Assembly (NCBI RefSeq): GCF_030269925.1 | Contig: NC_085107.1 | Coordinates: 12,958,001 to 13,022,000, forward strand | Direction of reading: 5' to 3' | Source of the DNA: Bombyx mori | Lineage: Eukaryota > Arthropoda > Insecta > Lepidoptera > Bombycidae | DNA length: 64,000 nucleotides | Shown here: positions 42,601-54,600 of the stretch, one piece after another | How positions within the stretch are numbered: position 1 is the stretch's first letter | How the letters are laid out: each line of letters opens with the position of its first letter | Translations under genes and position numbers: made by a program | The notes under the pieces: model-generated | Told to the model about the DNA's origin: nothing | The model's input: only the letters and a program-made list of their open reading frames with translations | Databases searched by the model: none

Positions 42601-45600
42601 TTTTAATTGTGTATATCATTGCGTGCAGTCTAAATAGAATTAGTAAAATAAAATAAAAATACTCAGAAGTTACACAGCACTTCCATCTGTTTTTGTTTTT
42701 GCAAGGGTTCCGGTACATCTGACAGATATTTCATAAGTTTCTATGAAACTTAGTTAGGAGAGTACTTAACGGTAGGCAGCGGCTTGGCTCTGCCCCTGGC
42801 ATTGCTGACGTCCATGAGCGACGGTGACCACTTACCATCAGGTGGGCCGTATGCTCGTCTGCCTAAAATGGCAATAAAAAAAAAACCTAAAAAAAACTTA
42901 ACTGGTAGTCGGCCTGTGGGTGTATATGTCTCGTGTATGTTTTCGATACCTATAACACAGGAGAAATTTTTACCTTATCTTTAGCCACTTAAATGTGGAG
43001 TGTTTGTTATGTTTATTTATATATAGGCTAAATTTTGTAGGTCCAACGATAAAAACGAAGACAGTAAATACCAGAGGCGGTAGGATTAGTGATAGGATTC
43101 AGCGGTAGGCAGCGGCTTGGCTCTGCCCCTAGCATTGCTGAAGTCCATGGGCGACGGTAACCACTCACCATCAGGTGGGCCGTATGCTCGTCTGCCTACA
43201 AGGGCAATAAAAAAAAAATATATTGTAGGTAGCTAAATTGAGTAACCTAAATATTTACTTATATACATATATTTATATGTTTTAGTATGCATTTACGAAG
43301 CGCATTCGAAGCGATAGTAAGGAACTTCCTCCTGTCGATCATTGGTTGGATTACTCCATAGAAAAGTACGGACCAAAGCTTGTGGCGGATATGAAAGTCG
43401 TATTCGCTATACTATACCTGTATCTGCCCGTACCAATATTTTGGTCCCTTTTTGATCAACAGGTAAATATAGTAATAGTGAAAAGCTTTAAACAAGCTTG
43501 AAAAGCTTTTCAAGGTGGGGGGCGCATTTACGTTGTAGATGTCTATAGGCTCCAGTAACCACTTAAAACCAGGTGGGCTGTGAGCTCGTCCAGCCATCTG
43601 AGCAATAAAAAAAAAACAGCTTTAGAAAACGTAATTAAAAGGGGACAAACGGTAATGCGTCTACAAACTTTTTGTTGGAGTGAATGTGTGAATAAGCTCA
43701 CGGTCTACCTAGTGCTAAGTGGTGTTCGTAGTCCTTATACACAATGAGAATGCTATCACTCACTCAAATAAGACCTCAAAGCTTCAATAATAAGGTCGAA
43801 GTGTGTATCTCACCTTTCAAAACCGGAATACATGGCTGCTTTACGGCAGAAATAGTTAGAGCCTTTCTTTTTGAGCTCATAATACGTTCTAAGTCTTGTA
43901 TATAACTATATAACTTCATTTGTAATCAAACAAGGAAATACCTGTAGCCATCTACCTCTATTTCTCATTTAAGTACATATTTTCAGCAAAGACTTTCTTA
44001 AGGGAATCAAATTTCGTTAGTAAAGTTTTAATACATATTTTAAGGTCACAAAGTTTAGTGGTTTTAATTAAAGATCCCTTCAAAGGACTCGTTTGATATT
44101 GAAATTACTTAGTTCTCCGAAATATCACTAAACATCAACAATGGGAATTTCGCATTGGAAAATATGTGAAAATAGGCGAACGCCAAATTCTCGGACCTGT
44201 TGTTAAGAGGGTTTCTGTTCCTAGGGAGGCTCTATTAACTTGGTATCTATTCATGTATGTTTGTATTTATGGATCGGATTCTTTGAACGTCGCCTTCGCG
44301 GACTTCAAGGCGTTCGATTAACATGAAAAGGACATGGGCCATTTTCGGCCCAGCTACTAGTGCTCTCAAGGACACGAATGAAATATCTATAGAAAAAACA
44401 TTTCATTTTTACATGCTTATTATAAAATTTAAGGGTATTTTAATGGTGGGATAATTAAAATCATAAATAAAAAGAAATTAGCATGACTACTACAATTGAT
44501 AATATTGAAGGAGTTTCCATAGGTAAAATATATTTATATTTTAACAATCCACATTAAATCTTCTTAAAAAAGACATTATATTGCAAAAAACTAGCAAAAT
44601 ATATTAACATATTTAATTAATGGATTTTAAAACTAATATAAAACATTATATCTAAACAAAAATCTATTTTTATACTTTTAAATCCGTAGAATAAATCATT
44701 ACAAAAACAAAACTACGCTTGTTTAATGTTTATTGACGTTTTACATTTGATCAGTCGTTTTCGCACTCGTGCGCATTGTCGATATTATTGTTTCGTTGCG
44801 ATATACCTGCTTATTATATTTTTTGTGCATAGAATTAAGTCTTGGCGTTCATTAAATTAGGTCTGTGTTATGAAGTATAGTAATATAAATAATATTTAAG
44901 CTGATGATGATGTTAAAGTGTAAGTGTATTGACAGCAAATCATATGATATAGGTAGCCTAAAAATCTTATCTTATTTTTTAAATATCTCTGTATCCCCAT
45001 GAACAATATTGATTTTCATTTGTTTATAATAAAAGGGTTAAATAGTCTGTTATTTAAACTTAATTTCATTACTGTCCTTGAACTTCGTTTAGTGGGCCGT
45101 GCAATGTATGGACAGTGGCCCATGTCCTTTGCGCACACATCAATACCATAAGAACAACAACACAGTTATTTTATATCTTCGCATTAATAACCTGATCAGT
45201 AAGTACCGGAAGAATAAAAAAATAGACTTAATTGTTTGTTCGGTATGCTATTTAAGCGTTTTTCATTGGTTTTTAAACTACATGTAGGTATCATTCATTT
45301 GCAGATATCTAGCTATACTGATTCTCTAACGTGTTTAATAATAAAACCCTAAAATAATGAATTAGACGAAAATAGTGTGAATAGTTTTAATAATCCACTA
45401 GACAACATTTTTTTTTAACCGTCAATGACCTCAAAGAGGCCTCAAAAGACTTTGATAAGGTACAGAGAAGTGCTTAGTGGAAAAAGAGCATAAGTTAGAC
45501 CTACTCGAGAACAAGAAATAGGAACTAGGCACAATAAATTACCGGCAATGGTGTTCTAAAATTTGTAAACATAATTTTCGGGCACCGATTTATCTTTCTA

Positions 45601-48600
45601 AAAACGATATGGCTTTTAACTTCGACGTTATTTAGAAATTCAAATTGAATAATGGAGGCTTTATTAAGTAAAGACGCGGAAAATGGAGCGTTAATATCCG
45701 GTCCTACGTTTTATTTTGATATCGCTCTTTCGCAATTAATTCCGATATTATTGCCATTGGTAGAATACACAAAGCTGGGAATTATATTTGAGCACACAAA
45801 ATATTACGTAGCCAGGCCGAGTGATTGATGAGTAATTGTACAGGATTGTTGGATAACGTTAATGTTAACGAAAATAATAATAAAAACACGTTGAAAAAAA
45901 TATCAATGTATTTTGCATTCCAAGCAGATTAACACAAATCATTCACATGCCGCGACTTCGAGGGAATACCGGGTTCGAGGTGGTCTCGGGACTACTTTCG
46001 AAATGCCTTACAGATTCATGAAACACAGACGTGCTAAAATCAAATGGATTTAGGTTATTTTATTAGAAATTAGATTGTAGATATATTATTGATATCTTTT
46101 TTCTTTTTTAATTGACTTTTTTTGATTTTTTTATATTGATTTTAATTAGTTAAATTATTATTATTATTTTATATTGACTTATTATAATTAATAATTAAAG
46201 AAGAACTGCACGTGTAGCCGGACATCACACGACAAGCTAATCCGCAGGCACATCAATTTATTTAATAAAGTATCTAATAGGAACTCATTATTTATGTTTC
46301 TTGCTATTTAAGAAACTAATTAATTTATAATCAACACGTTGATTGCCATAGACGGAATATATAGTTTTTCCTGCACAGGGATCCCGTTGGACGTTCCAAG
46401 CGTCAAGACTTCGAAGCGAAATTTTTGGTATAACACTAATGCCCGACCAACTACAAGTGATGAACCCGGCTATGGTGCTATTCATGATGCCGGTCTGTCC
46501 CGGGGGTGTCTGGCCTGTCTTCCCTAATTTGCCACCTCTCCATAAGATGTTTATCGGGGGTATGTTGGCGGCTTTGGCTTTTGTGTCTGCGGGCATACTG
46601 CAAATAGGAATCGAGGTAAGATTCCCGGCTTGTCGTGTTGACTTACGTCAGTGTATTTCGCCTATTGTACTCTTGGAATTATATCTCGTTGTGGGTAAGT
46701 TTTCATTTATATCTCTGCCTGTAAATAGCTTTTAACACTATTTATTCAAAATACCAAATATATAACTCAAAAATGAAGTGTTTTATAATTCGATCAACAA
46801 TAGCTACTGTTGTTGATCGAAGATTTTATAAAATTATTTATTTTTATTATAACGCAAATTTAGCATATACTACTGATAGTATAGAATAGTCTAGTATAGA
46901 TTACTAGTAAAATTGTTACTAAAAACAATAAAATTAAGTATATACATACATATGTATATATAATTTTGAATGTTTTCTCGGCAGCGATCTACGTTACAAG
47001 TTCCTCAACATCATCACACCGGATTGATATTGTTGAATTCTTTGCCTTGCCCTGTACACGTGACTATTCGAGGAGAGGGCGTAGCCTCCGTTGAGCAACA
47101 AGGGACCGCCCTGATGATGCCTCTGCAACACAGAGTACACACGCTCATAGCAACCTGCCCCGCTAATTGCGCGGGACGAGCTCTGAAAAGATATGTCGTT
47201 AAGGAGAAATTGAGCACTGTGGCTGCCATGGTAACCGATTGTTTTCCTTTTTTTTATTGCTGAGATGGGTGGACGAGATCACAGTCCACCTGCTTCTAAG
47301 TGGTTACTGGAGCCCATAGACATCTACAACGTAGACGCGCCACCCACCTTGAGATACAAGTTCTAAAGTCTTAGTATAGTTACAACGGCTGCCCCACCCT
47401 TCAATCCGAAACGCATTACTGCTTCACGGTAAAAATAGGCAAGGTGGTGGTGCCTATCCGCGTGGACTCACAAGTGGTCCTACCACCAGTAAAAATCCTA
47501 TCGCAACTTCGCGGCTTCGTATTAAAATACATTTTTATTCAGTCATCATGCGTTGAAGAAATATAACAGATAACCAACAAATAAGTTTTCTTATTACTGA
47601 CGAACTTAACTTATATAGTTAATCAAAAAAGTCATTGACTTTGAGTGACAGAGATTGAGTCAATTTCTAGATACGTTTGTTTTTATAGTAGTATGCTTTT
47701 AAAGCGTTCTTTTTAAAAACGGAATTTAAAAGTTGTCTTCAGCGGAAGGCGGCGGTTTCAATGAGCACTCGTAACGAGACACTGAACTTTTCGATGTTCA
47801 AATCCCGCGGGCAGACATTTTCTGAGGATATACGTACAATACTAAACGCATGTTCACGAATGACATCTCATCCACGATGAAGTAATAAAATCGTGTAATA
47901 ATCGTGTAATTGGACTCATGTACTCCAGTTTGAAGGATGGAACAGTCATTATCCAATTGAAACTTCGATGCCATGTTTAAAAGAGGATGGCAGTATTCAA
48001 TAAACAAAAGAAAATTTTAAAAAAATATTCGTCCAATCAGTCATTGTGGCGAACCTTGGTTTAGGCCTATGTCCTATACAGTGGACTTCTGTGGGCCGGT
48101 GATGACGATCCCTCCAATTGTTGCAATAAAAATACATTTTTTTTTTATTGCTTAGTTTATGGACGAGCTCACAGCCCACCTGGTGTTTAAGCGGTTACTG
48201 GAGCCCATAGACATCTACAACTTAAATGCGCCACCCACCTTAAGATATAAGTTCTAAGATCTCAGTATAGTTACAACGGCTGCCCAACCCTTCAGACCGA
48301 AACGCATTACTGCTTCACGGCAGAAATAGGCAGGGCGGTGGTACCTACCGGCGCGGACTCACAAGAGGTCCTACCACCAGTAACAACTAGTTATGTTTAG
48401 TCTTATTATTTTTGCATTTGACGTTAATTGTATAAAATCTATGTAATTTTAGTGGTTTGTACATCAGGATTCTCTTACAGTTTATGCCGGTCGTGATCGG
48501 GCAAAACTCTGACGATCAAATAGCATTTTACTTTATGGATCCGAATGTTTTTGCCAAGTCGTTGACAGGCAAACCCAAACTCAAGTTAGTATGATCTAAT

Positions 48601-51600
48601 TAAATTATAATTCACGATACGGCTTAAAATCATATTAATTATTTGATTCATTAATAATTATCCCCGTTGAGAATACTTAACAATTTTCCTGATCATATTA
48701 ACGGGTAGGCATACAAATGGAACGAAAATTAAAGAAAATGCCATTGTAATAATAGCGTTTTGTAATATTTTGGAGCGTTTCTCTACTTATCTTTGCTTAG
48801 ATTAGGTGCATTGTATTTGTCTTTCGCTTTCGAGTATATGCCGCCTGTAGAAAATTTGTCAAAGATTAATAAATTGACAGATTTTTTGAAAGCCAAAGAA
48901 AATATATTTATTGGCATAGAGTTTTATTCGTGCTCTCTCTTTTATAACGGAGAGAATAAACTCTGGTCACCGTCCTCGTCGAACCCGTCGCTTGCGACGA
49001 AGGGCTCGCCGAGCGAATTAACCCATAGACACAGCACACTGAGTTTCTCGCCGGATCATCTCAGTGGGTCGCGTTTCCGATCCGGTGGTAGATTCTGCGA
49101 AGCATTGCTCTTGCTAGGGCTAGTGTTAGCAACACTCCGGTTTGAGCCCCATGAGCTCACCTACCTGTTAGGGCGAAGCTGAAATAGCCTCTTAAGGCTA
49201 TCATTATAAGTAGGAAAAGTAAAAGAATAAACTTTTACATTAATTATTTGGGGCATTACCTGAACCTTTTAGATTTAATCTTAACGATGTTTAGGTACGT
49301 TAAAATACGGTAAAACACGCTAAAACTACATATAAGTGTAGATGACTAAAAAAATTAAGTATTTTCTACACAAGCGCTAATGTGTGTTGCGGTCAATTAT
49401 AAAATTTCGTAAACTATTCGTTTGTTTTTCAAACAATGAAATTTGTGATGCATGTTATACAAGAAATATTCTTTGTTCAGTTTATTGGATGCAGATCATA
49501 TTCTAGTCCTGCATTTTATCGAATTCCACGGGCTCCGGCGTGCTCGAATGTTCAACGGAGCGAGATTCACTTCAAAAATATAAAACTCGCAAACGTAGTT
49601 TTTGAAAAATATTTTATACCGGAATTTTCTTTGGTCTCGGTCCAAAAATAGCTGAAAAATGTATTGTCTTCAACAGGCAGATGCATTTACATCACGTACT
49701 TTAGCATATTGTTGGTCTATTTGAAAAAAAAAAAACAACGGTTACAGTCGCCCGTGGACATCAGTAATGCCGTAACGTAATCGGATTATCTGCCAGGGGC
49801 CTATTTAATAAGTTTAAGTCTAGAACTAACTATGTATACATGGTTAAACAAATTAAAGATATGCACTCATCTAAAGCAAAACCACTCATCTATAAATTTA
49901 GATCACAAATGAACCTTTTGAAGATCGTGAACCTATAAAAGACAAATCTCTCAAAGGAAATGAATCGGAGGATGCGGCGTCCTTAGGTGATTAGGCGACC
50001 TAGTTCGGTTTCTCATTACGTCACGTGCTCTAGGCGATTTCCGATCCATTGCCGCACTGAGCCATAGACTTTCTTCATTTCCTCTCCAGGGTGGTGTATA
50101 TTGGTAACACAGGCCCAAACAAAAACGTGTCGATTGCTGTGGAAACTGAAAAACGTTTAAGCGATATATATTATGTATCAGATGCGCCAGTCGATCAAAT
50201 TGGCGAGTCAGCCTACATGTGTCTGCAGCCTGGCAAGTGAGTATACCAAACTTGATAAAAATTAAGCATATATAACTGGCAAACGTAGTGCAGGACGCCC
50301 TCCTGCTAGATGAAGCGATGACCTGCAGCTGGCAATAGCTGGATGCGTAGAACCGAAGATCGGGTTCAGTGGCGAGCTTTGGGGGAGGCAGTCCACTGCC
50401 GCAGGTTGATGATGATGATGATGATATAAATCGCTTCTGTTAAAACTAGATGTTTATTTTTGGACCAAAAATAATACCTAATCATAAATATAAATCATGC
50501 CTTTTTTAGTGTAGTTTTTAGAAAAAATCGCCCCACCAAATTAGCACAGATGCCTGAACGTAAACAACGCTGACAAACTTTAGTCATTTGGATTTGGTTT
50601 TGAATAGTGACGTCACTCTCTTTCGTAAATATTATTATAAAATGCTGGGGTTGCATCGATATCTCCGTAAAGACTCGTTATTCGAGTGCTCTGAAGCGAA
50701 CGTTAAATCCATCAATCAAAAGTTCAAAACATTTACGGCGTAAACACGTAACGTAAAATATAATATTTAGAGTCTGTAGCTAAAATAATTATAATAAAAC
50801 AACGACGAAAAACGACTTTAAGAGTGAAATACATTAATTATACTTAACAATGGGTTCTCCTCGGGAGTACAACGAAAAAGTGTTTAAAGTCGATACAGAA
50901 ATTATGGTGAAATCGGAAATAAAATAAAGATGGAGCTATCCATAAGACCTGTTGATTTTTGAAGTCTCACTTCAAAAAAGTGGTGGTAGGACCTCTTGTG
51001 AGTCCGCATGGGTAGGTACCAACACCCTGCCTATTTCTGTTATATTCTGACACCATAAGGAACTTCGTTCCAAAAAAAATCTGCTTAAGTCTGGTAATTA
51101 TTTGGTTAGATTTAAATGGCGTGCCTCGAGCGCTGGAGACGAAGTGTCCGGCTCTGGTGAGGGCTACCTCCGCGCCGGGGGAGTGTACGTGCTATGTCTG
51201 CGGGAGAGGCTCGGTCGTCTCGACGCGGCCGTGCTTCACGCACCGAACCCCCCCAACGAACTCCATCTTGCTTGGATCGTGCCACAATATCTACTCGTAT
51301 CCGTAGCCGAAATTATGTTCGCCGTGTCTGGACTGGAATTCTCCTTCACTCAGGTACAATGTTAAATCAATCGTGCCAGCGCACATGTCGTCTTCTCGCA
51401 TTAAAACTGTATAATCTCAAAACTTACTTAAAGGTTTAACATGTGATGTTTTTAATATTGATCATCTTTGCAACATTTATTTTTATTTTGTACCTGTTAC
51501 ATTATGTATCTGTCTTTTAAAGTAAGATAAAATTATGTATTAATTTTGATAATAGTAGTCAAAACATAGGTAAAATAAAAAAAATAAAAATAAAACTTAA

Positions 51601-54600
51601 ACTTTGACCGTATTTATGAGAAAAATACTGGTGATACCAAATGATTCCGCATATTAACTCAATTTCGAATATTTTTGGAAATTGTACACTTTTAATGCGA
51701 AAAGACGATGTCTGTTGTAGCTTTATTTAAGTGTTTTAGGAAAACAACGTTCGAACTAACTCAAAAGACTTATTCATTTAGCAATGGCTGAAAGGCTTTG
51801 AAACAGCTCGCTTTGTTTGTGTTGAATAAAGAAAATGCATTTCGTATTTAAAAGGAAATTTAAACTGTACATCCTATTTAATAGAATCTCTCCGGTCTAG
51901 TGCACATTGCTGTTGTCTATTTATTCATAGAGTACGAGGAATCGTATAAGTTTTTGTTTGCCTTTGTGAAGTTTAATGAAGCTCAGACAGCCCGTGGTCG
52001 CTTGTTCTGTAATTAATGTATTTCACATTTTTATCATTATATTATTATACTAGCTGACCCTGCTGACTTCGTAGTGCCTCTATCGATAAATAAAAGACCT
52101 AAGCTTTTGTATAAAATAAACTTAAAACAAACAAAAGGAATCCGTCCGAAGGCGGACACATCAAAGGAAAAACAAAATTGTTATTTTTATTTAATTCCGA
52201 GTATTTTCATATATACTATACCTTTTAAACCTTCTCAGGACTTCGACAAATAATTCAAGACGAAAATTAGCCGAATCGGTCCAGCCGTTCTCGAGTTTTA
52301 GCGAGACTAACGAACAGCAATCCATTTTTATACTATATATAGATTATTTCTATTTTACAAAGGCACCGAAGAGCATGAAAACAATAACAATTGCCGCGTG
52401 GTACGTCTCGGTCGCTTTTGGAAACTTGATCGTAATCCTCGTGGCTCAGACCAAGATTTTCGAGTCCAGGGTAAGCCTTCTTCCCCTTTATATCTAATGA
52501 GATACGATGGAAGGAAGAAAATTTAGATTTTCGTCATTAGTATTCATATTGTGCGACTAGGAAATGCAACTACTTTTGAATATAAATCGGTTTCGAAATT
52601 GATGTTCGTAAAAACGATGTTCGTGTCTATTTCGTTAATATGAATACTATAATAACTCATTCAATTCACAGATACCTACATAATTTATTGCATTTGTGGC
52701 GTGTTCTGAGTAGCCAGTTATTTTAAGCTTGTAGAGAATTATCCGATCATTCGAATGCATTTTTATTTAGCGGTAGTAATAGGCAGAACGATGGTACCGA
52801 CTCATGCACACTCATAAAATGTTTGTGTAAAGTATATAGGTACTAGGTAAAGTTTTTATTAATTTATTCTCACTGGTATTTAAAACCTTTTAACCGAATT
52901 CAAAAAAGGAGGAGGTTCTCAGTTCGACTGTATGTTTTTTAATACACTTTTATTAGCTTCAGACGTATGTATGTTTGTAACGGAATCTTTGAACGTGATT
53001 TTGATCCCCTTAAAACGTCGGATTAACTCGAAATTTGGTATACTTATTAAGGACCGATGACAATTCAATACACAATAAAAAAATTGAAAAAAATAATAAA
53101 AAAATTTGAAATTCAACAAAAAAATGAAAATAAATAATAGCTTAAAAAAACTAACAAAATACGCTTTTATAGAAAATTGTATACTTCTATACTCAAAGCT
53201 TAGGTACTCTGTTGCGACAAAATACTGTGAATATAGTGGATGCGAGTGGACAGTGAAAATTGTTTGGCAGTCGAAGTCGTTTTGTGTGCAAACACGAGTA
53301 GGGCCTTCGTACAATTTAGTGGAGGAAATGTGTTTGCGGGAAGATCAAATTGGTTCACTCTTCTCCAGCCCGGGAGTTTATCTAACTAGCCACTAGTGGT
53401 TACCGCTTAATGACCATCGCCAAATACTACGTAGTTGAGTTTTAGGCTCCGAAGTTAAATTGTGACGGGTGACTTGCTCATGAATTATTGACTGGAAATT
53501 ATTATGTGTTGAATGGTCAAGTTTGTTACAATTTTAATTTACGTATATAGATTTTTTTTATATTTACCTAACATAGGCACAAAGATAATTAAACAACACA
53601 AGGTGTATTGCGAAAAGAAAAAAATGCTCGTATGTCGTGAGTTTTCGGTTGAGGTGTCGAAAATTATTTTTGATCAAACTATAATTTACTGAAACGCTCA
53701 TCCAAAAGTCAGACTTAATACAATTTAGAAATAAAGGCTATTATTCTTCCGTCATGGATTTTTCGATACTATTGGTGTATAGGCGACGGAGTTCTTCGTT
53801 TACGCTGCGGTGCTAGCTGTGGCCATGCTTACATTTTTGAAGATGTCACGTGGTTTTCAATTGCGGGGCGATAATGAAGACGGATCTTCGACTGAGAGCC
53901 GCCCCCTTCTAAGGCACCGATCAAGGGTTAGTTTTTCTTATTATCGAATAATTAAAAAAGTAACCACATTTAAAGATATTAAAAATCTAACATACATAGG
54001 TTGCGTAATTAAAACACATTATGTTATTTTTTTTAGAATTTAAGTGATTTATTTTGTTATATCAAAACAGATTTTGACGTTTTGATCCTATCTTCTTTTT
54101 TTTTTATTTTTATTGCTGAGATATGTGGACGAGCTCACAGCCCACCTGGTGTTAAGTGGTTACTGGAGCCCATAGACATCTACAACGTAAATGCGCCACA
54201 CACCTTGAGATATAGTTCTAAGGTCTCAGTATAGTCACAACGGCTGCCCCACCCTTCAAACCGAAACGCATTACTGCTTCACGGCAGAAATAGGCGGGGC
54301 GGTGGTACCTACCCGTGCGGACTCACAAGAGGTCCTACCACCAGTAATTACGCAAATTAAAATTTTGCGGGTTTGATTTTTATTGCACGATGTTATTCCT
54401 TTACCGTGGAAGTCAATCGTGAACATTTGCTGAGTACGTATTTCATTAGAAAAAGTGGTACCCGCCAGCGGGATTCGAACACCGGTGCATCGCTCAATAC
54501 GAATGCACCGGACGTCTTATCCTTTAGGCCACGACGACTTCATCGACGACGACGACGATATCTGCACTTAGCATCGCCGGATAAATCAGATACTAGAATT

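Noticed and set aside
54470..54545. tRNA gene suggested by GATTCGAACACCGG
   Set aside because: This is the pol III promoter head of a Bm1-type SINE in minus orientation. It is contiguous with the SINE body and lacks a foldable acceptor stem by eye.
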